DNA of 64,000 nt. It comes from Gemmatimonadota bacterium (GTDB lineage Bacteria > Gemmatimonadota > Gemmatimonadetes > Gemmatimonadales > GWC2-71-9). The notes below the pieces were generated by a model, which saw nothing but the letters and a program-made list of their open reading frames with translations, was not told the DNA's origin and ran no database searches. Of this stretch, positions 8,617 through 17,951 are shown in pieces. Every line of letters begins with the position of its first letter. Within the stretch, counting starts at the first letter, position 1. Position numbers and translations under genes: made by a program. The stretch covers positions 124,001 to 188,000 of the forward strand of contig JADJAK010000005.1 of assembly GCA_016704275.1 (NCBI GenBank), given 5' to 3'.

Positions 8617-10584
8617 ATGACCGCTGCTCTCGACGCCCCGATCCGCGTGACCCTCCCCGATGGCTCCATTCGCGAGCTCGAGGCGGGGACCACCGGCGCG
8701 GCGCTGGCCGCGGCGATCGGGGCCGGGCTGGCGCGGGCGGCGGTCGCGATCCGGGTCAATGGCGACATCCGCGACCTCGGCCGCCCGCTGGTGGACGGCG
8801 ATCAAGTCGCGATCCTGACCGAACGCGATGCCGATGCCCTCCCGGTCCTGCGCCACTCGGCGGCCCACATTCTCGCGACCGCGGTGCGGAAGATCTTCCC
8901 CGGCGCCGGGATCGGATTCGGCCCGTCGATCGACGAGGGCTTCTACTACGACTTCGATGTGCCCCGGCCCTTCACGCCCGAGGACCTTGAGGCGCTCGAG
9001 GCGGCGATGGCCGAGGTCGTGGCGGCGGACTACCCCTTCGTGCGCGAGGAGGTCTCCCGCGAGGAGGCCAACGCCCGCTTCGCCGACGATCCGCTCAAGC
9101 TGGAACGGATCAGCGAGCTCGGCCCCGACGAGACGATCACCATCTACACCGATGGCCCGTTTGTCGACCTCTGCCGCGGGCCGCACGTGCCGAGCACGGC
9201 GAAGCTCAAGCACTTCAAGCTGCTCACGGGGGCCGGCGCCTACTGGCGCGGCGACTCGTCGCGGCAGATGCTGCAGCGGATCTACGGCACGGCCTACTTC
9301 AAGAAGGACGAGCTGGCGCAGCACCTCTTCCGGCTCGAAGAGTCGAAGAAGCGCGACCACCGGATGCTCGGCAAGCAGCTCGATCTCTTCATGTTCCACC
9401 CGTTCGCCCCGGGCGCGGCGTTCTGGACCGAGAAGGGGACGGTGATCTACAACGCGCTCAACGACTACATGCGCGCGCTGCAGCGGGATGGCTATCGGGA
9501 GATCCGCACACCCCTGATGTACAACAAGGGGCTGTGGGAAATCTCCGGGCACTGGGGGAAGTACAAGGAGAACATGTTCCTCGTCCTCGACAACGAGAGC
9601 AATGAGCATGACTTCTCGTTGAAGCCGATGAACTGTCCGTCGCACCACCTGCTCTACGGCAGCAAGAAGCACTCGTACCGGGAGCTGCCGATCCGCTACG
9701 TCACCTACGACGTGCTGCACCGGAACGAAGTCTCGGGCGCGCTCTCGGGCCTCACGCGCGTTCGGCAATTTGCGCAGGATGACTGCCACATCTACCTGAT
9801 GGAGCGGCAGATCCAGGCCGAGGTGCACCGGCTGGTGCAGTTCATCCTCAAGTACTACGAGACCTTCGGCCTGAAGGCGACGCTGAAGTTCGCCACGCGG
9901 CCGGAGCAGCGGATCGGCTCGGACCAGCTCTGGGACGAGGCGGAGCGCGCGCTGCGCCACGCCCTCGAGGCCACCGGGCAGTCGTACGAGCTGAAGCCGG
10001 GCGACGGGGCATTCTACGGACCGAAGATCGACTTCGATGTCGAGGACGCCCTCGGCCGGAAGTGGCAGCTGGGCACGATTCAGCTCGACTACAACGCGGC
10101 CGATCGCTTCGACCTCTCGTTCGTCGGCGAGGACAACGCGGATCATCGGCCGGTGGTGATCCACCGCGCCGTGAACGGCTCGTTCGAGCGCTTCATCGCG
10201 ATCCTGATCGAGCACTTCGCCGGGGCGTTCCCGCTCTGGCTGTCGCCGGAGCAGGTCCGGGTCGTGCCGATCAGCGACGCGCAGCGCGACGCCGCCGAAG
10301 CGGTGACGGCGACGCTGCGGGACGCCGGCATCCGCGCGACGCTGGACGACCGCAACGAGACGCTGAACTACCGGATTCGCGATGGCGAGATGGCGAAGGT
10401 GCCCTACCTCGCCGTGGTCGGCGGCCGGGAAGCGGAGAGCGGCGCCGTGGCGGTCCGGGTCCGCGGGGCGGGGAACAAGCAGGAGGTCATCGCGCTGACG
10501 GAGTTCACGGCGCGCCTGGTGGAGGAGGTGCGGACGAGGACGCGGAGCCTGGGCGCCCCCCCATTATCTTCCCCCGCGTCCTGA
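8617..10584 (+). CDS. thrS: Threonine--tRNA ligase ThrS
   Basis: This class II synthetase of 655 residues charges tRNA-Thr. Domains in order are TGS (about 8-68), an editing domain with His80 and His84 in RHSAAHILATAV plus the later DLCRGPHVPSTAKLKHF block, the catalytic core (about 265-555) and the anticodon-binding domain. The zinc ligands are visible as Cys in LKPMNCPSHH, His in QDDCHIYL and His in VVIHRAVNGSFERF; motif 2 is HRNEVSGALSGLTRVRQF. I chose ATG 8617 because the TGS domain starts right after it. The open frame extends upstream to 8062 but that part is antisense to the BON gene. No T-box leader is visible in the 78-base gap to the divergent gene. Confidence 0.96.
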   Translation: MTAALDAPIRVTLPDGSIRELEAGTTGAALAAAIGAGLARAAVAIRVNGDIRDLGRPLVDGDQVAILTERDADALPVLRHSAAHILATAVRKIFPGAGIGFGPSIDEGFYYDFDVPRPFTPEDLEALEAAMAEVVAADYPFVREEVSREEANARFADDPLKLERISELGPDETITIYTDGPFVDLCRGPHVPSTAKLKHFKLLTGAGAYWRGDSSRQMLQRIYGTAYFKKDELAQHLFRLEESKKRDHRMLGKQLDLFMFHPFAPGAAFWTEKGTVIYNALNDYMRALQRDGYREIRTPLMYNKGLWEISGHWGKYKENMFLVLDNESNEHDFSLKPMNCPSHHLLYGSKKHSYRELPIRYVTYDVLHRNEVSGALSGLTRVRQFAQDDCHIYLMERQIQAEVHRLVQFILKYYETFGLKATLKFATRPEQRIGSDQLWDEAERALRHALEATGQSYELKPGDGAFYGPKIDFDVEDALGRKWQLGTIQLDYNAADRFDLSFVGEDNADHRPVVIHRAVNGSFERFIAILIEHFAGAFPLWLSPEQVRVVPISDAQRDAAEAVTATLRDAGIRATLDDRNETLNYRIRDGEMAKVPYLAVVGGREAESGAVAVRVRGAGNKQEVIALTEFTARLVEEVRTRTRSLGAPPLSSPAS

Positions 10585-10598
10585 ATCCTTGAGGTCGC

Positions 10599-11786
<1,188 letters not shown>

Positions 11787-11821
11787 ATCGATGATCGATG
11801 ATCGATGATCGATCATCGATG
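11787..11821. repeat. Heptamer tandem repeat ATCGATG x5 (copy 1)
   Basis: Five consecutive 7-base units lie directly after the thiolase stop: three ATCGATG, one ATCGATC, one ATCGATG. Each unit contains the palindrome ATCGAT, so the array can fold on itself. A near-identical array lies on the other side of the next gene (12705-12739). Nothing suggests that it is coding. Confidence 0.9.
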
Positions 11822-11847
11822 CCTCACATATTCCATGCAGGTAGATC

Positions 11848-12696
11848 ATGTCGAAGATCGCAGTCATCGGTTCGGGCACGATGGGCAACGGCATCGCCCA
11901 CGTCTTTGCCCAGCACGGCCACGACGTCTCCCTCATCGACGTGAATGCGGCGGCACTGGAGAAGGCCAAGGCGACGATCGCCGGCAACCTCGACCGTCAG
12001 GTCAAGAAGGGCACCCTGGCGGCAGAGGCGCCGGCCGAGATTCTCGCGCGGATCACGACGGGGACGGACCTGGCGCTTGCGGCGCAGGCGGAGCTGGTGA
12101 TCGAGGCGGCGAGCGAGAACCCCGCGATCAAGTTCGACATCTTCGCCAAGCTTGACGCCCTCTGCGGCCCAAACACCCTCCTCGCCAGCAACACCTCCTC
12201 CATCTCCATCACCGAGATCGCCGCCAAGACCAAGCGCCCTGCGCAGGTCATCGGCATGCATTTCATGAATCCGGTCCCGGTGATGCAGTTGGTCGAGGTC
12301 ATCCGTGGGCAGGACACGTCGGATGCGACCACGGCCACGGTGATGGACCTCTCGCGGGCGCTCGGCAAGACGCCGGTCGAGGTCAATGACTTCCCCGGCT
12401 TCGTCAGCAATCGCGTGCTGATGCCGATGATCAACGAGGCGATCTTTTGCGTCTTCGAGGGCGTGGCCACGCCCGAGTCGATCGACACCGTCATGAAGCT
12501 CGGCATGGCCCATCCGATGGGGCCGCTGACGCTCGCCGACTTCATCGGCCTCGACGTCTGCCTGGCGATCCTCAACGTGCTGCACACCGGCCTGGGGGAC
12601 GACAAGTACCGCCCGTGTCCGCTGCTGAAGCGGATGGTGGCAGCCGGGCACCTGGGACGGAAGAGCGGAAAGGGATTCTACGTATACACGAAGTAA
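11848..12696 (+). CDS. hbd: 3-hydroxybutyryl-CoA dehydrogenase
   Basis: This 282-residue NAD(P)-dependent dehydrogenase interconverts acetoacetyl-CoA and 3-hydroxybutyryl-CoA. The N-terminal Rossmann motif is AVIGSGTMGNGIAH (about residues 5-18). The substrate-side blocks LLASNTSSISITEIA and IGMHFMNPVPVMQLVEVI carry the catalytic Ser and His of the family, and NDFPGFVSNRVLMPMINEA begins the C-terminal dimer domain. The length of about 280 fits Hbd/MmgB/PaaH-type enzymes. It is placed between the thiolase and a leucine-type dehydrogenase, as in short-chain acyl-CoA and branched-chain amino-acid metabolism. AGGTAG precedes the ATG. It is flanked on both sides by the same heptamer array. Confidence 0.93.
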   Translation: MSKIAVIGSGTMGNGIAHVFAQHGHDVSLIDVNAAALEKAKATIAGNLDRQVKKGTLAAEAPAEILARITTGTDLALAAQAELVIEAASENPAIKFDIFAKLDALCGPNTLLASNTSSISITEIAAKTKRPAQVIGMHFMNPVPVMQLVEVIRGQDTSDATTATVMDLSRALGKTPVEVNDFPGFVSNRVLMPMINEAIFCVFEGVATPESIDTVMKLGMAHPMGPLTLADFIGLDVCLAILNVLHTGLGDDKYRPCPLLKRMVAAGHLGRKSGKGFYVYTK

Positions 12697-12704
12697 GGTG
12701 CAGT

Positions 12705-12739
12705 ATCGATGATCGATGATCGATCATCGATGATCGATC
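12705..12739. repeat. Heptamer tandem repeat ATCGATG/ATCGATC x5 (copy 2)
   Basis: Five 7-base units read ATCGATG, ATCGATG, ATCGATC, ATCGATG, ATCGATC. The array begins 9 bases after the hbd stop and ends 33 bases before the dehydrogenase start. It is the same element as at 11787-11821, in the same heptamer phase. The mixture of G-ending and C-ending units lets the transcript form a short hairpin. Confidence 0.9.
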
Positions 12740-12772
12740 ACCAGCCTCACCTTCTGACGGAATGGATTTCTC

Positions 12773-13840
12773 ATGGATACCTTCGCCAGCATGCAGACCA
12801 TGGGCCACGAGCAGGTGGTCTTCTCCCATGAACCGTCCTGCGGCTACTTCGGCATCATCGCGATCCACGACACCACCCTCGGGCCTGCCCTCGGCGGCAC
12901 CCGGGTGTGGCAGTACGAGAGCACCGATGCGGCGCTGCACGACGCCCTGCGGCTGGCGCGCGGGATGACCTACAAGAGCGCGGTGGCGGGTCTGAACCTC
13001 GGTGGGGGCAAGGCGGTCATCGTCGCGGACCCGAAGCGCGCCGATCGCGAGTCGCTGTTCCGCGCGCATGGCCGCTTCGTCGAGTCGCTGGGGGGCCGCT
13101 ACATCACTGCCGAGGACGTCGGCACCTCGCCCACCGACATGGAGTTCATCAAGCGCGAGACGAAGCATGTCGCCGGCCTGCTGAACCTCTCCGGCGACCC
13201 ATCGCCGGTGACCGGCTACGGCGTCTACGTCGGCATGAAGGCCTCGGCGAAGGCGAAGTGGGGGAAGGACTCGCTCGCCGGCAAGACGATCGCGGTGCAG
13301 GGGTGCGGCAAGGTGGCCTACTACCTGATGAGCCACCTCAAGCAGGAAGGCGCCCGCCTGATCGTCAGCGACATCGACGAACAGAAGGTCCAGCGGGTCG
13401 TGGATGAACTCGGGGCCACCGCGGTGGCAGCCGATGCCATCTTCGATGCCAAGGCCGACATCTTCGCGCCGTGCGCCCTGGGGGCGATCCTCAACGACGA
13501 CACCATCGCCCGGCTGAAGGTCGAGATCGTCGCGGGTGGGGCCAACAACCAGCTCGCCGAGGAGCGCCACGGCAAGATGATCGAGGAGAAGGGGATCCTC
13601 TACGCCCCGGACTACGTCATCAATGGCGGCGGCGTGATCAACGTCTATGGCGAGCTGCAGGGTTGGACCATGGAACGGGCCAAGCGGAAGGCGCAGGAGA
13701 TCTACGACACGATGACCCGGGTCTACACCATCGCGGCCCGCGACGGCATTCCGTCCTACCAGGCGGCCGACCGCCTCGCCGAGGAGCGCATTTCGTCGGT
13801 GGCGGCGCTCAAGCGGATGTGGGTGGCTGGGGACCGGTAG
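12773..13840 (+). CDS. Glu/Leu/Phe/Val dehydrogenase, leucine dehydrogenase type
   Basis: This 355-residue enzyme is of the oxidative deaminating amino-acid dehydrogenase family. The block GLNLGGGKAVI places catalytic Lys80 in the glycine-rich loop, and Lys68 in RGMTYKSAVAG is the second conserved lysine. TALGGTRVW-like and TAEDVGTSPTDMEF blocks match leucine/valine dehydrogenases rather than the longer glutamate enzymes. The NAD-binding domain begins at IAVQGCGKVAYYL. NGGGVINVYGEL is the C-terminal signature. It probably deaminates branched-chain amino acids to 2-oxoacids and sits next to acyl-CoA genes that could use the products. The exact substrate cannot be read from sequence. Confidence 0.9.
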   Translation: MDTFASMQTMGHEQVVFSHEPSCGYFGIIAIHDTTLGPALGGTRVWQYESTDAALHDALRLARGMTYKSAVAGLNLGGGKAVIVADPKRADRESLFRAHGRFVESLGGRYITAEDVGTSPTDMEFIKRETKHVAGLLNLSGDPSPVTGYGVYVGMKASAKAKWGKDSLAGKTIAVQGCGKVAYYLMSHLKQEGARLIVSDIDEQKVQRVVDELGATAVAADAIFDAKADIFAPCALGAILNDDTIARLKVEIVAGGANNQLAEERHGKMIEEKGILYAPDYVINGGGVINVYGELQGWTMERAKRKAQEIYDTMTRVYTIAARDGIPSYQAADRLAEERISSVAALKRMWVAGDR

Positions 13841-13985
13841 TCGTAGGTCGTAAGTCGTAGGTCGTAAGTCGTAAGTCGTAGGTTGCGTGGGGTGGGTCGT
13901 GTCATCCTGAGCGGAGTCCGCGCAGCGGACGAAGTCGAAGGACCTCGTCGGCGACCTACGACCTACGACCTACGACCTACGACTT
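13841..13985. repeat. Composite inverted heptamer repeat around a REP-like core
   Basis: Right after the dehydrogenase stop lie six 7-base units alternating TCGTAGG and TCGTAAG (13841-13882). At 13952-13985 lie four CGACCTA units plus CGACTT, which are the reverse complement of the first set. The two arms could pair over about 30 bases. The loop between them carries the REP-like core listed separately. The structure fills the gap before rpiB and may act as a transcription terminator for the upstream gene. Confidence 0.85.
13901..13946. repeat. REP-like palindromic element
   Basis: The core begins GTCATCCTGAGCGGAGTCC and ends GACGAAGTCGAAGGACCTC. Inside it, GTCCGC and GCGGAC pair around a 3-base loop, and the outer CCTGAGCG/AGTCGAAGG halves resemble the dispersed CCTGAGCGAAGTCGAAGGA sequence seen in many environmental bacterial genomes. 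That resemblance is from memory and not from a search. Only one copy is visible in this window. Confidence 0.6.
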
Positions 13986-13999
13986 CTCACCCCAACGAG

Positions 14000-14005
14000 T
14001 ATCTT
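14000..14005 (+). promoter_or_regulatory. Possible -10 element of rpiB (leaderless)
   Basis: TATCTT lies only five bases before the rpiB ATG. There is no Shine-Dalgarno sequence, so a transcript started from this element would begin at or next to the start codon. No good -35 hexamer is visible; the upstream DNA is the heptamer repeat. Confidence 0.35.
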
Positions 14006-14010
14006 CCCGT

Positions 14011-14451
14011 ATGCCAGAACGCATCCCCATCGGCGCCGACCACGCCGGCTATGAACTCAAGGAAATCCTCGTCGCCGAACTGGAGCGGCGGGGCTTCGAC
14101 GTCGAGGATGTCGGGACGCACTCGAACGAGTCGACCGACTACGCTGACTACGCCCACCCGGTGGCGCGCGAGGTCGAGACGGGCGAGGCGAAGCGCGGCA
14201 TCCTGATGTGCGGGACCGGCCTCGGGATGAGCTACGCGGCCAACCGGCACCCTGGGGTGCGGGCGGCCGTGGCCTGGACGCCGGAGGTGGCCGCCCTGGC
14301 ACGCCAGCACAATGATGCCAACGTGCTGGTGCTCCCGGCCCGCTTCATCGACGCTGAGACCGCCCGCGCCATCCTCGGCGCCTGGCTGGACACTCCCTTC
14401 GAGGGCGGCCGCCACGAACGCCGCATCGCCAAGATCGAGGACGCCACGTGA
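14011..14451 (+). CDS. rpiB: Ribose 5-phosphate isomerase B
   Basis: RpiB interconverts ribose 5-phosphate and ribulose 5-phosphate in the pentose phosphate pathway. The 146-residue product is the normal size. It opens with IPIGADHAGYELKE, has the STDYADYAHPVA block, and holds the catalytic Cys67 in ILMCGTGLGMSYAANRH. RpiA is unrelated in sequence, so the assignment is clear, although allose-phosphate isomerases belong to the same family. Its TGA overlaps the GTG start of glyA, indicating translational coupling of a sugar-phosphate gene with one-carbon metabolism, an arrangement found in several phyla. Confidence 0.93.
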   Translation: MPERIPIGADHAGYELKEILVAELERRGFDVEDVGTHSNESTDYADYAHPVAREVETGEAKRGILMCGTGLGMSYAANRHPGVRAAVAWTPEVAALARQHNDANVLVLPARFIDAETARAILGAWLDTPFEGGRHERRIAKIEDAT

Positions 14452-15722
14452 CCGACGCATTGCAGCATGACGCCCCGCTGAGCTCCGCCGACCCGATCAT
14501 CGCCGGCCTGATCGGGAAGGAGTTGCGACGTCAGCAGGAGGGGCTCGAGCTGATCGCCAGCGAGAACTTCGCCTCCCGCGCGGTGCTCGAGGCGATGGGC
14601 AGCTGCCTGACCAACAAGTACGCCGAGGGCTACCCCGGCAAGCGCTATTACGGCGGCTGCGAGGTCGTCGACCAGGTGGAGCAGCTGGCCATCGACCGGT
14701 GCAAGCAGCTCTTTGGCGCGCCGCACGCCAACGTGCAGCCGCACTCCGGCGCCCAGGCCAACTTTGCCGCCTTCATGGCGGTGATCAAGCCGGGCGAGAC
14801 GTTGATGGGGCTCGCGTTGCCACATGGCGGCCACCTGACCCACGGCGCCCCGATCAACCACTCCGGGCAGGTGTGGAAGTCGGTGCAGTATGGCGTCCGC
14901 GCCGACACCGGCCGGATCGATTACGACCAGGTGCGCGAGATGGCGCGCCGCGAGCGGCCGAAGCTGATCATCGCCGGCGGCTCGGCCTACGCCCGCATCA
15001 TCGACTTCGCGGCCTTCCGCGCGATCGCCGACGAAGTCGAGGCGACCTTCCTGGTCGACATGGCGCACTTCGCCGGGCTCGTGGCGGGTGGCGTGCACCC
15101 GAATCCGCTCGAGCACGCGCACATCGCGACGTCCACCACGCACAAGACGCTGCGCGGCCCCCGCGGCGGCATCATCCTCTGCCACGAACCACACGCCAAG
15201 GCGATCGACAAGTCGGTCTTCCCGGGGAGTCAGGGCGGGCCGCTTGAGCATGTGATCGCCGCGAAGGCTGTCGCCTTCGGTGAGGCGCTGACGGAGGACT
15301 TCCGGGCCTATTCGCGTCGGGTGGTCGACAACGCCCACACGCTCTCCGAAGCGATGGTCGAGCGCGGCTATGCCATCGTCTCGGGCGGCACCGACACGCA
15401 CCTGATGCTCGTGGACCTCCGGCCGAAGGAGCTGACGGGGAAGGAAGCCGAACGCGTGCTCGGCGAGGCTGGCATCACGGTCAACAAGAACACCATCCCG
15501 GACGACCCGCAGTCGCCGTTCGTGACCTCGGGGATCCGTCTCGGGACGCCCGCCATCACGACGCGCGGCATGGGTGCAGCGGAGATGGTCCGGGTGGCGG
15601 AGTTGATCGACCAGGCGCTGACCTGTCATCACGACGCCGCCGTGCTCGCGCGCGTAAAGGGCAGCGTCGAGGAACTGGCGGGGAAGTTCCCGCTCTACGC
15701 CACCACCGGTGCCGAGGGCTGA
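14448..15722 (+). CDS. glyA: Serine hydroxymethyltransferase GlyA
   Basis: This PLP enzyme (424 residues) converts serine and THF to glycine and methylene-THF. The PLP lysine is Lys233 in TSTTHKTLRGPRGG. Other family blocks are LELIASENFAS near residue 34, NKYAEGYPGKRYYGGCEVVD at 56-75, VDMAHFAGLVAGGVHPNP near 203-220 and VTSGIRLGTPAITTRGMG. The start is a GTG overlapping the rpiB stop. The downstream small gene begins five bases after its TGA, so all three belong to one operon. Nothing about the sequence is unusual. Confidence 0.96.
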   Translation: MTDALQHDAPLSSADPIIAGLIGKELRRQQEGLELIASENFASRAVLEAMGSCLTNKYAEGYPGKRYYGGCEVVDQVEQLAIDRCKQLFGAPHANVQPHSGAQANFAAFMAVIKPGETLMGLALPHGGHLTHGAPINHSGQVWKSVQYGVRADTGRIDYDQVREMARRERPKLIIAGGSAYARIIDFAAFRAIADEVEATFLVDMAHFAGLVAGGVHPNPLEHAHIATSTTHKTLRGPRGGIILCHEPHAKAIDKSVFPGSQGGPLEHVIAAKAVAFGEALTEDFRAYSRRVVDNAHTLSEAMVERGYAIVSGGTDTHLMLVDLRPKELTGKEAERVLGEAGITVNKNTIPDDPQSPFVTSGIRLGTPAITTRGMGAAEMVRVAELIDQALTCHHDAAVLARVKGSVEELAGKFPLYATTGAEG

Positions 15723-15727
15723 GCCAG

Positions 15728-16117
15728 GTGCCTGATCTCCAGTTCGCCGACGGGGTGCTCGCCCGGATCCGCGCCGTCGCGGGAACGGAGTACGACGAGC
15801 GCGCCTATCTCTTCATGCTCGAGGCGATCGAGTTCCTCCAGGAGCGGCTCGATGCACGTCGGCACGTGACCGGGGCGGAACTGTCGTGGGCGTGTCGGGA
15901 TCTGGCGCTCGAGCGCTTCGGACTGCTGGCGCAGCCGGTACTCGAGCACTGGCGCGTGACGCGGACCGCGGACTTCGGCCGGATCGTCTACGCCCTCGTG
16001 GCCATCGGTCTGTTGAGCGTGCAGCCCGGCGACCGGGAAGAGGATTTCCTGGACGTCTTCGAGTTCGCCGGTGCCTTCGACACGATCGGCGCCATGCGGT
16101 GGGACCCCGCCGCATAG
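15728..16117 (+). CDS. Small Minf_1886-family protein of unknown function
   Basis: This 129-residue soluble protein has no signal peptide or membrane segment. It reads YDERAYLFMLEAIEFLQERL, RHVTGAELSWACRDLALERFG and DFGRIVYALVAIGLLSVQPG, and ends with a DVFEFAGAF-type acidic tail. This matches the pattern I know for the Minf_1886 family, a short, mainly helical protein found in Verrucomicrobia, Planctomycetes, Gemmatimonadota and relatives. No biochemical role is known to me. The GTG start is five bases after glyA with a GAGCCAGG stretch upstream, so it is co-transcribed with rpiB-glyA. Confidence 0.7.
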   Translation: MPDLQFADGVLARIRAVAGTEYDERAYLFMLEAIEFLQERLDARRHVTGAELSWACRDLALERFGLLAQPVLEHWRVTRTADFGRIVYALVAIGLLSVQPGDREEDFLDVFEFAGAFDTIGAMRWDPAA

Positions 16118-16233
16118 GCCAGTCGTTCGCCGCAGTGACCCACTGGTCGTCCCTTTCCACCGTGCGATCCGATCCGTCATCGAGAGCCACGAGTTCCATC
16201 CCCCCCATACTCTGCGCTGGATGCGAGGCCGTC

Positions 16234-17922
16234 ATGCCGCTGTTGCGTCGAATTCTTCCCGGGGCGGTGGTCGTCCTTGCCGCGTGCTCGACAGGTCGGG
16301 CGCCCACCGTCGGACCTGTCACGCTCGAGTCGAGGTTGGCCGCCGCCAAGCAGGCCGCCGGCGAGATTCGCGAATCGGATATCCGACGTGATGTCGACTA
16401 CCTCGCTTCCGACGCCAACATGGGGCGACGCACCCCGTTTCCGAATGCGCCCTCCCCTGGCTACGACTCCGCTGCCCACTACATCGCCCGACGGCTGAAG
16501 GAGCTCGGCGTCAAGCCGATGGGTGACAACGGGACGTACTTCGCGCACTACACGGTGACGCAGTCCAGGCTCGACACGACCCGCGTCTCCGGGTCGATCG
16601 GGACGGAGCCGTTGAAGTGGGGCGATGACTTCTACGTGTTCTCCTTCCTGGTCGGCGGGGTGCGTCAGGCGGACGTGATTTGCGTCGGGGATGGACTGGC
16701 GCGGCGCAAGAAGGGGATCGACCCCTATGCAGACCTGGATATCAAGGGGAAGTGGATCCTCGTCAATCCCGTCACGGTGCGCGGGCAGGTGCGGAGCGGC
16801 GGTGTGCTTGGCGCCCCCGACACGATGGGCGTCATGGGTGTTGACTACACCACCTACCTGGAAGAGGCGCGTTTCAAGGGGGCGCTCGGGATCCTGCTGG
16901 TCCCCACCCCCGCATTGCTGAACGGCTGGAACCGGCGCGCGACCACAGGGCAGGACCTCAACCCGTCACTGGGGGTGGCCTACGCCCAGTACCAGGTCCC
17001 CCGCGTGGTCCTGTCGGAAGCCGCCGTCAGAAGGCTGCTGGCGGGAACCGGCGTCTCTGCCGCCGAGGTCCTCGCCGCGGATGCGACGAAGCGTTACCCC
17101 AAGTCGGCCGCGCTCGGCAAGCGCGTGACCATCAACTTCGCCGCGACGACCGCCGAGGCGCGCCCGTACAATGTGGTCGGGTTGTGGGAAGGTTCCGACC
17201 CGAAGCTGAAGGAGGAGTGGATCTCGCTCGCGGCGCACCTCGACGGCGCGGTCCGCGCCGGCGGAGAGATCCCCGGCAACACGCTCCCCAACCAGTACAA
17301 CGCCGCCGACGACAACGCCAGCGGCAGCGCGGGGAATCTGGCGATCGCGCGCGCCATCGTGGCCGGCCCGAGGCCTCGGCGTTCAATCCTGATGATCTGG
17401 GATTCTGGTGAGGAGACAGGGCTGTGGGGGACCCGCTTCATCGCGTACGGCCCGTGGTCGAACAAGCTGGTGCTCCACGTCAGCAATGACATGATCGGGC
17501 GCAGCCGTGCGCCCAACAGCGCGCGCATCCAGAATCTCTCGTCCGCGGATTCGATCTATGTCACCGGGCCGAAGTTGCTCAGCAGCAAGAGCCAGGCGCA
17601 TCTGATGCGCGCCGCGAAGGAATTCCCGTTCATCGCCGTCGATCAGGTCTACGAGGACGTGACCAGCGAGTTCTATTATCCCCGGACTGACGCGGGCCCG
17701 TACCTCGAGAATGGCATTCCCATCATGCAGTTCTTCAACGGGACCACCCCGGAATACCACCAGCCGACGGATGAACCACGCCTCCTCGACATCGCCAAGA
17801 TCAGCAATGTCTCGAAGCTCTCCTACGGGGCGCTCTGGCTGGCGGCTGACGATCCGGAGCGCCCCAGGTGGGATGGCCCGGTCCCGTACACCCTCTGGTG
17901 GGTGACCCCGAAGAATCGATGA
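16234..17922 (+). CDS. Secreted M28 family metallopeptidase (lipoprotein)
   Basis: This is a 562-residue zinc aminopeptidase-type protein. The signal peptide ends in LAAC, so it is likely a lipoprotein. A PA-like insert lies at about residues 130-290. The M28 ligands are visible in order: His in LAAHLDGAV, Asp in NAADDNASGSAG, Glu-Glu in DSGEETGLWGTRF, Asp in VSNDMIGRS and His in GTTPEYHQPTDEP. All metal ligands are therefore present and it should be active, probably degrading peptides in the periplasm or at the surface. I chose ATG 16234 because GCGAGG lies five bases upstream and the lipobox follows. The open frame extends upstream over the end of the previous gene but that part is not coding-like. 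Confidence 0.88.
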   Translation: MPLLRRILPGAVVVLAACSTGRAPTVGPVTLESRLAAAKQAAGEIRESDIRRDVDYLASDANMGRRTPFPNAPSPGYDSAAHYIARRLKELGVKPMGDNGTYFAHYTVTQSRLDTTRVSGSIGTEPLKWGDDFYVFSFLVGGVRQADVICVGDGLARRKKGIDPYADLDIKGKWILVNPVTVRGQVRSGGVLGAPDTMGVMGVDYTTYLEEARFKGALGILLVPTPALLNGWNRRATTGQDLNPSLGVAYAQYQVPRVVLSEAAVRRLLAGTGVSAAEVLAADATKRYPKSAALGKRVTINFAATTAEARPYNVVGLWEGSDPKLKEEWISLAAHLDGAVRAGGEIPGNTLPNQYNAADDNASGSAGNLAIARAIVAGPRPRRSILMIWDSGEETGLWGTRFIAYGPWSNKLVLHVSNDMIGRSRAPNSARIQNLSSADSIYVTGPKLLSSKSQAHLMRAAKEFPFIAVDQVYEDVTSEFYYPRTDAGPYLENGIPIMQFFNGTTPEYHQPTDEPRLLDIAKISNVSKLSYGALWLAADDPERPRWDGPVPYTLWWVTPKNR

Positions 17923-17939
17923 GCATTCGGCGGGCGGTG

Positions 17940-17945
17940 TAGCTT
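17940..17945 (+). promoter_or_regulatory. Possible -10 element of nnr (leaderless)
   Basis: TAGCTT ends six bases before the ATG at 17952, with no Shine-Dalgarno sequence between. This is the same geometry as before rpiB and the sigma factor gene. No clear -35 box is seen. Confidence 0.3.
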
Positions 17946-17951
17946 TCGGAC

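Noticed and set aside
11787..13985. CRISPR array
   Set aside because: The repeats are 7 bases long and adjacent without spacers, and there are no cas genes.
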